DNA of 64,000 bases from Monilinia fructicola (lineage: Eukaryota; Ascomycota; Leotiomycetes; Helotiales; Sclerotiniaceae): positions 3,015,501-3,079,500 of the forward strand of contig VICG01000001.1 in assembly GCA_008692225.1 (NCBI GenBank), read 5' to 3'. Shown here one piece after another: positions 1 through 13,500 of this stretch. Numbering within the stretch: the stretch's first letter is position 1; every line of letters starts with the position of its first letter. The notes beneath the pieces were generated by a model. That model did no database searches. It saw only the letters and a program-made list of their open reading frames with translations, and was not told the DNA's origin. A program made the translations under genes and the position numbers.

Positions 1-131
1 AAAATTCTACGCCGCTTCTGTGTTTCATAATATCAAATCAAATTTGAAATTTCACATTCCTTCTTTGTTCTTTAATCCTTGGAAACAGTTACCTTGAGAC
101 AAAACGCGTGCGACACCTAATTTATGTCACC

Positions 132-3100
132 ATGGATAAACAAGAAATCAACAGTGATAGTTCGCCGACGACACAGAGTGATAGAGATGCAGGAACTAGG
201 AATACCGAGGAAGTCAACGTGACTGATCAATATTCGAGCAAGTCACAGAACAAAACGTCTTTTAAAGATTTCATAGTATGTGCCCCCAAGCTGTTTTTGA
301 TGGTCGCACAAAATTAACAGGTTGGATAGAGAATATTCTCGTACTCGACTTTGGGTGACAAGTTCATCCTGGCAATAGCCTGTATAGCACAGATTGGGAC
401 CGGAGTTGTATGTTGTATAATAACTAATATAGCCTGATCAACTAACGATTTGATAGACTTTACCGCTTATGAACATTGTCTTTGGTAGATATTCATCCCG
501 TCTACCTCCTCGGAGACAAGAACTATGAGTTGATCGTTATCATAGGCAAAGTAGTTGGAAACTTTTCAGACTACTTCATAGTTGGTTCAACTACCACCAA
601 GGCTGAGTTCACCAGTACTATCAATAGACTTACGTGAGTAGACCATTATTTGTTCTCAAAATCTTTCCACAGTCTCACGTCTGATCTTATCAAATACCAT
701 TGGGACCTCAAAAGTTACCGCTCAATAGGGCAATGATTCTATTAGAGGTCATGTGCTCGAGGTATGCAACACTCCGGACTGTAATCTATGTCCCCATGCA
801 TATAACATATCCAATGGATTTGACAAATCAAATTGTTTCAATGTAATAAGCAGATACAATCTACAAACATGGTTCAAAGTCAACATACCCTTCATGTTGG
901 ATTACAGTCCAGATTCTTGGGGCTCAGAATGCGCCCAGAGCAGGCATATATACGGGAAATTGGGGCTCTGGAGGTCAAGCACGGAGAGAGACTAGATAAA
1001 CTGACTATCTGAAGGTTATATGTTCTTTACCTATTTATCGCAAGATGGACTTTGAGTTATATCTCAATGTTCACATTTCGCCTTGTTGGCCTTCGAATCT
1101 CAGCCAAGCTACGCCTGAGTTATCTGGAGGCATTGTTCAGCCTACCCATCGGCGTTCTCGATACCCTACCTAGTGGACAAGCTTCTAATACCATTACAAC
1201 AACTGCAAATGTATTGCAAGTTGGCATTTCGGAAAAGCTTGGTTCCATTTTGCAGTACTTAGCATTACTCATAGCTGCAATCATCATAGCATTCACCTAC
1301 AGCTGGGCGTTGACCTTGGTAACCAGCTCAGTTCTTGTCTTTATTGCACTAATCTATGGTGAGAAGTTGGCTTTTCTTATGGGTGTCTTCTTCCGTATAC
1401 TTTTTATTTCTCTTCTCTTTGCATTACTGATACGATACACCGATGATAATAATAGGGAGCGTAATTCCAGTTATCATGAAGATGACAAAGGACATTGAAC
1501 ATGCTGATGAGAAAGCCTCTGGAATCGCCGGTGAAGTTCTTGGTTCAATAAGAATGATTGCAGCGTGTGGTGCCGAGAATCGAATTGCGAAGAAGTATGC
1601 TGGATGGGTTGAAGAATCTCGAAGACGGACTCTAAAAAAGAGTCCTTGGATTGGGATTCAGTTCGCTCCACGTACGTAACAATCATGGTAATGCTAGTGA
1701 GCATTTACTAATATCATTTCAGTTATGTTTGCCATCTATGCGTATGTTTCTCATCTCCCAACGTTTCGCTTATGAATGGTGATTGACAACTGCAGAACTA
1801 TGGCGCTATGTTTTTGGTTTGGCTGTAAGCATAAACAATCATTCAGTTCCGCATTCTTCGAGCCGAACTCCTGCTTCAACTTCTGTTCTCTACATCATCT
1901 CTACTTCCTCATGCAGCTTTCGCACTACAAGCTTTCAGTATACGCTATGGCCGAGCTAACTATCAAATGTTATAGTCAAATTGTTTTCTCAAGGGCATCT
2001 AGATAATGTCGGGACTATCTTAATCGTGTTGATGTCTGTGGTGATGATTGCAATGGCAGTGAGTCAAACAGCTGCGCCAATTATTGCTGCTGGTAGCGCA
2101 GCGAGCGCAGCTACGGACTTTTTCGCGATCATTGATACGCCTAAACCTAACACCAGTGGTCTGAAGGAGCCGGAGGTGTCAGCTCGCGAAGACATCACAC
2201 TAGACTCCGTGACTTTTGCCTATCCGAGCAGACCTCATGTTAAGGTTCTCGATGACTTGTCGATGACCTTTGAGTCTGGTAAGATTACAGCTATTGTGGG
2301 TGCATCGGGCTCGGGCAAGAGTACGATTGTAGGTAAGTAAACGATTTTATTTTATTTTATTCTATTTTTCTACCATATGTATTCTATGATCAATTACTAA
2401 TTCTTGGCATTAAATTGATGCAGGTCTTTTGGAAAGATGGTACAGTCTCGACGAGCAACGAATAGTCATACCTCCGAGCGCTATAAAAGACAAGAATAAG
2501 AATAAGAAGGAAGAAAAACAGCCCAAAACCCCTGAGGAATACGACGAAAAAAGGGATCCAATCGCTCTCTCTGGAATCATATCATGCGGAAGCCATCAAT
2601 TAAGCTCGCTTGATCTCAAATGGTGGAGGACACAAATAGGTCTTGTACAGCAAGAGCCTTTTATATTTAACGACACGATAGCCAAGAATGTTGAATATGG
2701 TTTGATTGGCTCAGCATGGGAAGACGAGGATGCCGAAATGAAAAGGAAGCTCGTCATCGAAGCCTGTAAAGAGTCTTTTGCTGATGAATATATCACAAAA
2801 TTACCGATGGGATATGATACTCAAGTTGGTGATGCCGGTATCAAGCTAAGTGGGGGACAGAGACAAAGACTAGCGATCGCTAGAAGTATCATTAAGCGAC
2901 CTAAGATTCTGATTTTGGACGAGGCTACAAGCGCAATCGACGTAAGAGGAGAGCAGATTGTACAGGCGGCTTTGGATAAAGTTAGTGAAGGCAGAACAAC
3001 TATTACGATCGCTCACAGGCTTTCAACAATTAAAAAGGCCGACAAAAATTGTGGTTTTGCGAAAGGGCAAACTCGTTGAGGAAGGGACGCATGAAGGGTT

Positions 3101-5322
3101 ACTTTCCAATGCTGATGGCGCCTACAGTGCTCTTGTCAACGCCCAACAGTTGTCTCTTGGAGAAGTTCATCAGGATGAGTCTGATCTTGTGGAAACAACG
3201 GATCCCTTGATACGCCAGATGAGTGCAGCGGCAAAAGACAGAGAAGAACAAGAAGCAGTGGTATACAAACCTAAAGGTCTCTCCACAAGCTTCGGACTCT
3301 TTTTATACGAACAACGCTCCCGATGGCATTGGTATCTAATGCTTGTGATCGGTGCTATCGCTGCCGGCGCCACCTATCCGATCCAAGCTTATCTTTTTGC
3401 CCAACTCCTTTCGGTATTCTCTTATACCGGGGCTAAACTCAAATCTGCCGCGGAGCACTACGCATTGATGTTTTTCATTCTTGGGCTGGGCGCTGGGGCA
3501 GCCTGGTTTATCATGGGCTATTCCTCGACGATTATCTCGGGTCATATCACCTCGACATATCGCCAAGAGTACTTTGAGAGTATTCTGAAGAAGCCGATTG
3601 CCTTTTTTGATGCCGAAGAGAACTCTAGTGGCGAGCTTACGGGTCGAGTCGCCAATGATCCGACCCAACTTCAACAATTACTTGGCATTAACATGGCCAT
3701 GGTATTCACGGCAATCTCTCAGATTACTGGTTGCATCATAATTGCGTTTATTTTTGGCTGGAAGTTGACATGTGTGGTGGCTTTTGTCGCTCTGCCTATC
3801 TTAATGTGCGGTAGCTTCTACCGCATTCGGTATGAGATACAGTTTGAGAAGATGAATCAAGCAGTCTTTGCTGAGAGTTCTAAATTTGCCGCCGAGTCCA
3901 TCTCCGCCTTTCGGACCGTCACTTCATTGACTTTGGAAGATATGATATGCAACCGCTATGATGAACTACTGAAGTGGCATGTGAAGGGACATGTTAGGAA
4001 GAGTAGATATTCGTCGATCATTTTTGCTGCAAGTGACAGTTTGGGATTAGGTTGTATGGCTTTGGCATTCGTGAGTGTCTCTTGTGCAGTTGAAGAATGA
4101 AGCTATATTGACTATCCCTTAGTGGTATGGAGGTACCCTCCTTGCTTCAAGAGAATATGGGCCTGTCAATTTTTTTGTGGTCTATATTGCTGTATTAAAC
4201 GGAGCAGAAAGCGCTGGAAGTCTCTTGAGTTTTGGACCTAGTAAATGCCCCGATAAGAATCCTTTCCCAGCTTCGTTGTTACTAATGTCGCAATAGATAT
4301 TGCACAAGCGTCAGCAGCAGCGAACCGAATATTAAGCCTTAGAGCACCTTCAGGAGCTACCGAGGTATCAGCATCGAAGATCCAGAACATAGATGGCGGA
4401 GTAAAAATCCAATTGAGAGACGTCTGGTTCAAATATCCGACTCGGGATGTCCCGATATTCACTGGTCTGAATATCACAGTAAGTAACAAGCTACGTAATA
4501 TGTCGTTGACGAGAATGCTAATCATTACAAGATTGAAAAGGGACAATTTGCTGCCTTGGTTGGACCCTCGGGTTGTGGAAAAACGTCAATTGGTAAGACA
4601 AATTTCTTCTGCTCTTCAGCTATCTGAAGACAATTTTGGACTAAAACATGATAATAGTCAGTCTGCTTGAAAGATTTTACAACGTCCAGAAGGGCAAGAT
4701 ACTATGCAACGATACCGATATCTCAGAACTTGATATCCACGAATGCCGAAAAATGATCTCGCTCGTGGCGCAGGAGCCTACTCTCTTTGAAGGTACCATC
4801 AAGGAGAACATCTATTTGGGTGTCGATGAGTCGACTCCAGAAGAAACTCTTCACAAGGTCTGTCGGGATGCTGAGATACACGACTTCATCATGTCTCTTC
4901 CTGATGGCTACAGCACCAATGTTGGTACAAAAGGGGTTACCCTGTCAGGAGGACAAAAACAACGAATATCGATAGCTCGTGCGCTCATTCGCAGTCCCAA
5001 GATTCTGCTTCTTGATGAAGCGACCTCAAGTTTAGACTCTGAGAGTGAGAAGCTCGTACAAGCAGCGTTTGAGAGGGCGGCAACCGGTAGAACGATGGTA
5101 GTTGTAGCTCATCGGCTGGCCACTGTACAAAATGCAGATGTTATTTTCGTTTTGGGCGAAGGTAGAGTGTTGGAGATGGGAGATCATGTGGCATTATTGA
5201 GGAAGAAAGGCGTTTATTATCAGATGGTAAGTCACCAACTCTCTTCATTGAATTGAAGCCCAAGAAACAATTGTATCTATACTTACATTTCCTAGTGTCA
5301 ATCCCAAGCACTCGACCGTTAG
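132..5322 (+). CDS. ABCB-type (MDR/P-glycoprotein-like) full-size ABC transporter, 15 exons, one frameshift
   Basis: This is an ATP-driven multidrug/lipid-type exporter of the plasma membrane, TMD-NBD-TMD-NBD, about 1,301 residues. I infer exons at 132-275, 330-407, 457-484, 546-633, 1015-1358, 1456-1671, 1723-1741, 1796-1824, 1976-2332, 2424-4070, 4123-4240, 4297-4478, 4532-4592, 4658-5226 and 5296-5322. NBD1 has Walker A GASGSGKST (before the 2333-2423 intron), signature LSGGQRQR and Walker B ILILDEATSAID. NBD2 has GPSGCGKTS, LSGGQKQR and LLLDEATSSLD. A charged Lys/Glu-rich insert lies in NBD1 just after Walker A (about 2460-2560), a common fungal MDR feature. The last exon gives the family-typical tail YYQMCQSQALDR. 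The frame breaks once, in the A5 run 3043-3047: one A fewer restores KIVVLRKGKLVEEG. The 634-1014 intron is unusually long. Family and ends are secure; substrate and expression are unknown. Confidence 0.9.
634..1014 (+). other. Unusually long intron (381 bp) in the ABC transporter gene
   Basis: The donor GTGAGT follows exon codons ending INRLT, and the acceptor CTGAAG precedes the exon reading LYVLYLFIARW, so the splice joins conserved TMD1 sequence in frame. Most other introns of the gene are 49-97 bp (one is 151). The extra DNA contains imperfect inverted copies of a GATTACAGTCC motif (about 771-786 against 898-912), which may mark a small inserted element. No protein-coding homology was recognised. 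Confidence 0.6.
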
Positions 5323-6600
5323 ACAAGCCAAAACACAGGGCAAAAGATCTCAACTTGACTCCTTTTGCACTAGAGATCTCAATTCCCATTTATACAATTG
5401 GGCAGAGAATAGAATAAAATCCACTTTCAGTAACTCTTTGTACCCGTACGATCACGATGTGTAATCTAGAATCCTCTCACATATCCAACGAACCTATGAG
5501 CTGGCATGCTGAGCTCGGCAATGCCGCAGTGCATATCTTGTGCATCTTGTGCATAAAATGACACGTAGATGTTGATCATACCAAATTTCATGGTTTCTCA
5601 TACGTTAAGTTTTTGACAGGCTTTTGCAGTTGATATTAAGATTTTTCATCGACTGGCTTTTGATGGATGGTACTGAATTTGAGTACGGAGTAGGTAATCG
5701 AGAGGGTAATGGTAAAATTGAGGATAAACTTTATAGCAGGCCGAGTTGTCAACTTTGACCCACGATATCCACTATAGATCATACAGTCCAGTCCAGTCCT
5801 GACCTGTACATGGTACAGTATATACTCTGGAGTCTGTACTCCGTACAGAGTACAGTACTGCTGTGCATAGTGACTGCACGAGAGAGGAGCTTTGGGTGGC
5901 TGAAGGTGGTGGTGGGGATAAAAGAGAGGTGATTGCCACTTTTGGTAAGTAATGCATCACTGGCGCCGGGAAGAAAGAATGGGGCTGGAATATCCATTCA
6001 TGGGGGGAGGAAGGGAATCCCATCCATTGCAGTAGATTTGATCAGTTTTGATGGGATGAATGTTCAGCTTATTAGATTTGTTTGGCATGCGACTCGCCCT
6101 TGAGATAAGAAGCAAGTCGCCATATTCAACATGACAACATCCAATCTGGCAATCCAATCACCGGGTAGTATTTCTCCTTCTCATGTAAGGCCAAAAGAAA
6201 ATGACGAGAGCAACCTTGGAACTTGGAAAGAGTCTCGTTGAGTCGTTGATAATATTCACCGCTCTCTCACGTGGAGATACTTACCTACCTACCTAGTACT
6301 TATCTGTACATCATCGGGGTTTTTCTGGGGGTCCATAATGAAAATCCACTGACAACGCTGTAGCTTAAAGAGGATAGTATCAAGAAGATTGAAACGAGCG
6401 ACTCCATTTCCAAAAGGACAACTACCTAGTTGACTAAAGAGCTTGACGAATTCTTGCCATAGGATTTTCTCGACTTTGTCTCCTCTCTTTTCTCTCTTCT
6501 TCCTTCTCGCTTCTCTCTTCTCGCTTCTCCCCCTCACTCTCCCTATTTCTCTCTCTCTTCTCTCTACTTATGAACTTTCACGATTCTCTTTTGTATTGAG

Positions 6601-6694
6601 ACGACGACGACGACGACGAGACGACGATAACGGCAGTAACAACGACGAGAACGACGACAACAACAACAACGACGATAACAACAACAACGACAAT
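6601..6694 (+). repeat. ACG/AAC trinucleotide microsatellite
   Basis: About 90 bp of ACG, ACGAC and AACAAC triplets, imperfect and interrupted. It creates spurious open reading frames on both strands. Confidence 0.9.
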
Positions 6695-7074
6695 TTATGG
6701 GTACATTCAATTGAACACTTTTCTATCCTATGCGTTGACTTGACAACCCAACTCAATCCATCAGATCCAATTTCAAAGCTCGTATCAAATCTCCCCAGCT
6801 GAATGAAAAAAGGTCGTTTAATCATTTAATCATTTAATCATTGAAATACCTCAATATTGAAAGATTTATTATTAAAGATCAACATTAGTTGTGGCGGTTC
6901 ATTCAAGGATTATCCAGTGGCACAGAAATCCGATGAACCACTTAAACATCATTAAAAAATCCTTAAAATCAACCTCGAGATTTCGCTCTGCTTGACCCCC
7001 GATGCTTTTGTTTTTTTTCGGCGCTTTCTCCAGCCTCTTTAATTAAACTCATTACACTTTTGGGTCCCGACGCC

Positions 7075-7131
7075 CGTCAATCAATCGATCAGTCAATCAG
7101 TCAATCAGTCAATCAATCAATCAATCAATCA
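7075..7131 (+). repeat. TCAA/TCAG tetranucleotide microsatellite
   Basis: Tandem TCAATCAA units with interspersed TCAG and TCGA variants, about 460 bp upstream of the giant gene's start codon and probably within its leader or promoter. Confidence 0.85.
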
Positions 7132-7595
7132 TACTCCGGTACATCCTCAAAGTTCAAAGTTCAAAGTTCACCACGCTCACCTCCATCTCCACTTCTACTG
7201 TAGCAGCTACCTGCCTACCAAATAAACCCAATCTCTAAACTTTTTATCCAGAGGAGCCAGATCTTGAACTATTATCCATCCCGAGGTCTCACAAGCTATC
7301 ATCTGCGTTCCGATCCGGTCCTTAATTCAATTCCAAGATTATCTAAAGTATCTCAAGCGTCAGAATAATCCAAAAAAAATAATTGGGAATCACGAAATAC
7401 AACGAGTTAATTGATTACATACACGACGGACGGATAAGGTACACACGGTGATTCAGATTGAGTTTGTTCTTTGCGAAACTCTTACGATACTTATGACTTT
7501 TTTATGATTTGATTTGACATGACATGATCACGAATAAATACGCAACTCGGAGCTGAAGTTGAGAAGAAGAAATCCCTACCCAAGGGTACGGAATA

Positions 7596-10500
7596 ATGGA
7601 TGAGAAACGCGATCGATATGGGAGGGGAGGAAACTCATCGATTGCGCCCGGAGAAAATGGAAATGGAAATAGATATGGAAGTGGAAATTTTAATGGTAAT
7701 GGAGGACGAGGATATAATGGACGCGCACCTCCATACCTAGGACTTGATGGGGGAGAGAGCTTGAGTTCTGGTCGCGGACCAAATGATGAGAGATATGGTT
7801 CTAGGCCCCCAAATACACCCATGACACCTTACACACCTTTCACACCCAAAACTGTGGGATATGACGGTGGAGAGAGCTCTATTTCAGCTGGCACACCTCG
7901 GCATGATCGCTATTATGGTGAAGAGAGCGCGATTGGGGGACGTCCAGGAGTAACACCAGGGACTGCGCCATACCGTGGTGGAGAAGGTTCCTTTAATGTT
8001 AGCACACCGCGGACTGCTCGTTACGATGGCGGAGAAAGTTATATTGAAGGGCGCACTCCTAAGACAGGAAGATATGATGCTGCTGCTGAGAGTACCATGT
8101 CTGCTGGCACACCGCGAACTGGTCGATTCGATCCGGGCATGGAAAGTTCAATCGCAAACCCGGATACGCCACGTACCGCTCATTATGATACCACCGCAAC
8201 TACCATGTCGATGGACCCATCACGAACCGGGCCATATGATAAAGATAACACAATAACGGTGGCAGAATATTATGACCCAGAAAGAGCGCGAGAGCATGAG
8301 CGACAAATGATGGAACGTGAGAGATTCGAACGAGAACGAGGAATGCCCCGACCCTCAGGAATCGAACACAGCCGACCATCTACGGAATATTTGAGTACAT
8401 CTGGGTCATCTACTTCCTCATATCTCGATATTTCTCGCCATTTTCCTACAACGGGCTTTTCTATTAGGTCTTTCTTCTCAACTCCATCTGAAAAGTCTGA
8501 TTCTAAGAGGAAGAAGAAGAAGAAGAGCAAGAAGTTAACAAGACATAATAGTTCATCAAGCTCCTCTTTGAATGAAGATTTAGCTTTTGGAACGGGCTTC
8601 TTGAGATACAGAAGGAAGAGAAACGTGAGATCCAGAGATGGGAGGGACAGACAATGGGAAACGGTAGGATATAAGAGTAGCAAGGAAAATCTGAGGGAAG
8701 GTCGATCAGCCACGAGTGAGAGACCTACGAGCGCGAGACGACCAACCACTGAAGCCAAAATCCTGGCTGTAGGTGCAGGACTTGCTAAACTTGCAAGAGA
8801 ATATAACGAAAAGGACATTAAGAATGGTAAAAACGGACGTGCTGTCCCTGACACCACCATTTCCTCTAATCGAAGAGACAAGCGTAGCAACCCATCTTCC
8901 AGAATTATTCCAAAGGAAACCGACCCCAATGATGATGAAGCATGGGAATCTGCCTCTGATGACGAATCGGACTCAAGTGTTGATACTGGTTTGGCCTTTG
9001 GAGGTGGTGGCCATGCTGGCAAGAAGCAGGCTGGTAGAAGTAAGGCGGGCTTTTTTGGACGTAGAAGAACGCATGGACCAAAAAGTAAAAAGAGTTGCGT
9101 GGTCGATCCAAGACTTCTTGGACCACAGAATTCCCTGAATGGGTATCTTTCCGACAGGGCCGTTGGCTTTGAAGATGTGCAGTGGGAGTCGGGTAGTGAT
9201 TTTGGTCAACACACCTACACACCTTACGATCACCCCGATAGACATGTGACTGATGTGTATGTATATGAAAGGGAAAGGGTAAGCAGGACTCAAAGTGCTG
9301 GAAGTTATTCCCAGGCGCCTCTTCAACAAGTCTTCCCAGTTCCTACCGATGATCCTTCTCGATTCGACGTGGCGCGGGCGTCTTCATCCGAACAGAGCAC
9401 TCCTAGGCCAGCGCCAGTTCCTATCCAACAACCTCAGCCCTTCACTCCAGTTTCCCAGAGTGTTTACTATGAGTCTAAGTATGTACGCTCCGAATCTGGC
9501 GGCATCTTGAAGAGCTCTCCCAGCAGGTCCAAATCTTTGGCTGGTGCAGCGTTGGCTGGAGTAGCCGGTGCTGCTGTAGGAGCTGTGATTGCATCCAATC
9601 GCCGAGATGAGAAGGAAAATGCTCGGGATGATGACAGAAGGGATCAGCGGAGCTATAGCGAAAGCGCTGTCAGCCGAAGAGACGACAATCGAAAAGAAAG
9701 ACGCCGTGATGACGATCAATACTCTATTGCTGATAGCAGCATTTCCAAACCTCGAGATGATGATCGCAAAGAACGCCGTCGTGATTATGATCAGACGTCT
9801 GTTGCTGAAAAGCAACCTCACTTGGGATGAGAAGCGAGAACGGCGTCGCGAGGAGCGGAGAAAAGATGATTCCAGAAGCTCAACATCTAGTTCTGATCGC
9901 GATAAGAATCGAGAGAGGATCCGCGATGATCCTGATGCTGCCGCGGAGGAGCGAGAGAGAAGGCGACGAGAGAGACGCGAAGAGCGACGTGCACCCGATC
10001 GTATCGAGGACAACTACGAAGAGCGACGAACTCACGTACTCTCAGAAATATCTGCGATTGCTCGCACACCCACAGACCCATTTCAGTATCAAGTTGCAGA
10101 CTCACCTCCCCATGAGGAGAGCTCCAGCCGACCCCGAGAAGAATCTGTACCTTCTGTGGTTACGGTTGAGCGTGAACCAGATTTCACTGTGAAGCGAAGC
10201 TCGTCTATTAAGGAGTCATATTCTGTCTCCCGTTCTGAATCACGCACCGAATTTTCCGAAAAAGATGATAGGGAACAACGACACGAAGATGAGGTTAGAG
10301 TTCTTCGTGATGCCGAAAGAATTTATGAAGAGACCGAACACTCTACAGCTCCTATTGAAGCAGCAGCTATTGCTGCCGCGGCTGCTGCTATCGTGAAAGA
10401 TGGTTTCCGCGAATCAAGATCAGCGAAGCGACGAGGTGAGAGACGATCTGATTCCGAAGACCCACCAAAAGATAGCGATTCGACCAACGCCCCGGAGAAA

Positions 10501-13500
10501 TCACACGAAGACGTCATGGCGGAAGCCGATAGAGCTTACCGTGAAATTGTGATGGCTAGAAAGGTTGCTGCCGAAGTTCGCCGTTCTAGAACCCCTTCAC
10601 CTGAACGTTCTGTCATCAACAAATATGAAGAAGAGCCAGAGGAAGAGCCACCACGCATTGTAACTCCGCCTGGCATGCACGAACGTAAGAAGGGTCCCTA
10701 TGATGCGCCAAATGCCGATTTCAAGCTGGATTATATTATGACACCAAAGGACTTGAAAGTCTACAGCATCCCAGCCAAGCGATACAAAGTTGATGAAGCC
10801 GATTTAATGGGACCATTTATGACCAAAGACCCGGATGCTAGATTGCCTCGACCTCTGCTGAATTTGATTCGACCGACACCTACTTCAACGCCTTCACCCG
10901 AAAAGCAGTTTGCTGCCACCACGAGGAAAGAAACCGAGAAGACTACCGACTCCAACCAGTCAACTGATCACTCAACTGAGAGGAGCCGCCCTGAACCAGA
11001 ATCTGAACATTACTCCAAGGTTAGTGAGAGGGATGAAGAGCGTGAACAAACATCTACACGATCACAAGATGAGCCGACCCATTTCAATGATAGAAATCAG
11101 GACCGCGAACAAATATCATCATATCGATCACAAGATGAGCCAACTCAGACAAGAGATGAGGACCTGAGCTATGAAAAAACCTCGTTATACCAATCACAAG
11201 ACGAGCAAATGGACGGAACTCAGGCCCACGAGCAGACTTCATCATATCGATCCGAAGATATACCACGCGATAGAGGAAATAGAAAGCGTTTCACCAGAGA
11301 TATGCCTCCTCCTATCGTTATTGGTCCGAGAGGAGACCTTATTCGCTCATCTGATGTTTCAGTTCCGTCTCCCACTCAGTCAACGGTTTCAAAAGCTGTC
11401 ACCTGGGGTCCAAACGAGACAAAGCATTTCGAAGTTGAAAGTCCTACTGAACTCAGGGACGATTTCATTTCCGATTCATCTCCAGAAACTCCCGAGAACC
11501 CAAGATATTCCGAGCCAAGGTCTGAGCCAAGGTCAGAACCAAAAGGTGGATGGGCTGCAATGGCAGCAGGTATTCTCGGCGCGGGCGCAGGAACAGTAGT
11601 AGCAGGCTCAAGTGAGTCTGCTAAGCGGTCTGAGGTAAGTGAACTCCCAAGAAGCGCAAAATCGAAGGATGTGGAGCAAGACGAGAGGCCTTATGAGTAC
11701 CGAGGTGTCGTGGTGGAGCCCGAGAGTCCATACGGAGAATCAAGACAAGACAGTCCACCGAGGATTATCAGGAGAGATAGTATGCCTCGAGACGCGGTTG
11801 TCGAGCTCGGAAGAGAAATCCTAGCCCGAGAGTCAAGACGGAACAGTCCGCCTCAAGACATCAGAACAGAAAATCTACCCCAAGGCACAAGGCGAGACAG
11901 CCCGCCTCAAGAAGTTGTTTTCGAGCTTGGAAGGCAAATTTTAGCCCGAGAGTCAAGACGAAATAGCCCACCTCAAGATAACAGGAGTGAAGGCCTACCT
12001 CAAGTTGCAAGATCGGACAGCGCACCAAGTGTTGGCCCCAAGCCTTCCCCTTTGCAGTCATCACATATGCCTGGCTCTTTTGAAGATGATTTGGAATTCA
12101 TTGCTACAGTGGCAGCTGGGTTGCAAGATACTGGCTTCAATCCTGATCTTGCTACCGACGAAACTGCGTACCGAAAACGTGTCTCGCCGCCTGGTTCTAA
12201 TGAAGATGCATACAAATCACCATGGGCAGAGTCCGCTGATGATATTTCAACCGTTCCCGGTGAAGATTCCTCAAACAGTGGCTTTGTTTTGGGTGAAGTA
12301 CCAGAAACACCAAAGGATTGGACGAGTATATCGCCTGCCGATGATGAACAAGGCAGGGCTAGCAGGAAGGAACAAAAAAAGCGTGACAGAGAACGAAGAC
12401 GAAGTAGTGGTGATGTATCATCACCGATTACTGATACCATCGTTGAAGAGCCAGAAAGCTATTTTGATTCTTCCAGGCAGAGCAGAAAGGAACAGAAAAA
12501 ACGTGACAAGGAGGAAGCAAGACGACAGTCGCTCCTAAGGGAGGAGTCGTCATTTGTTGACATCTCACCAGCTGGCGAATTAGTTGAAGAACCAGAAAGT
12601 TATATCGAACCTGTTGACACTCCTAAAAAGCCCAGAAAGTTATCACGGTCATCAACATATGATGATTATAATATCGATTCATCTATTTCAACGGTGAAGA
12701 GAAAATCCAGCAAGCGCTCGTCAACCTACGACGATAAGGCTGATTCTCCATTACGTGAAAGCCGCAGGGCCTATTCATTGGATGATATCAAGAATGGAGA
12801 CGAATCAAAAATTTCCAGGAAAGCAAAGCGTGATAGTGGTCGATTTGATTCCCCATCCAATTCAAGCCCCCCTTCAGAGGCTGGCTCTGACCGTGAAACA
12901 TCATCGAGGAAGAAGTCGAAAGAGAGATCACTAAGCAGGGGTGAGCGTCATGATTCTCCCGATCCATCACAAATACCATTGCCAGCTCCTGACAATAGTC
13001 GTGAAGACCTTGATCTGTCAAGAGAGCCAGAGAGATCGTCACGCCGTGATGGTGATGATCCATTATGGGCTTCATCTCGTTCAATACTATCTGCCGGCAG
13101 CAGCTCAAAACAAGATGATGAAGATCCGTCGAAGAGAACCCGAAAGGATCGCAACAGCACTCAAGAAGAGAATGATGGTACAAGATCAATTGCCGTGGAA
13201 CCTACTCGCGATGAAAATGAAGAGCCAAAGAAGAAGGCAAAGGAAACACCGAAGAAGAGCGGTGGCTTTTTTTGGTTTCCTCAGTGGCGCGAAAGCAGAC
13301 GTAGCGAAAGACGAGCCAGCCAAAGGAACTCGCGATGAAATTGACGAAGTTAAGAAGAAAAAGAAGAAAAGGAGTTCAACATCAGACGGAATAACTGGAA
13401 GTCAACCTTCCAGTCATTTGTCCCAATTGGGCTCAAGTGAAACCAATGGTCACAAGTCACGCAATGAGGATGGTACGAGAGATTCTAGGAATGATGTAGA

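Larger units (their letters stand above)
5323..7595. other. Intergenic span and probable long 5' leader of the giant gene
   Basis: No gene is supported here. The span holds a pyrimidine-rich stretch (about 6475-6570), a CGA/AAC-type microsatellite (6601-6694), a TCAA repeat (about 7075-7131) and AAAGTTC repeats near 7150. Open stretches around 6443-6802 come from low-complexity triplet repeats. The promoter and 5' leader of the 7596 gene presumably lie here, but I see no convincing TATA box. Confidence 0.6.

Noticed and set aside
753..995. Cys-containing open frame in the ABC transporter region
   Set aside because: It lies entirely inside the 634-1014 intron and has no start context or family resemblance.
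6443..6802. Open frame rich in Arg/Asp/Asn
   Set aside because: It is created by a pyrimidine tract and the ACG/AAC microsatellite; the opposite strand is equally open and no domain is visible.
8270..9022. Minus-strand open frame of 250 codons
   Set aside because: It is the antisense shadow of the giant gene's Ser/Arg/Lys-rich codons.
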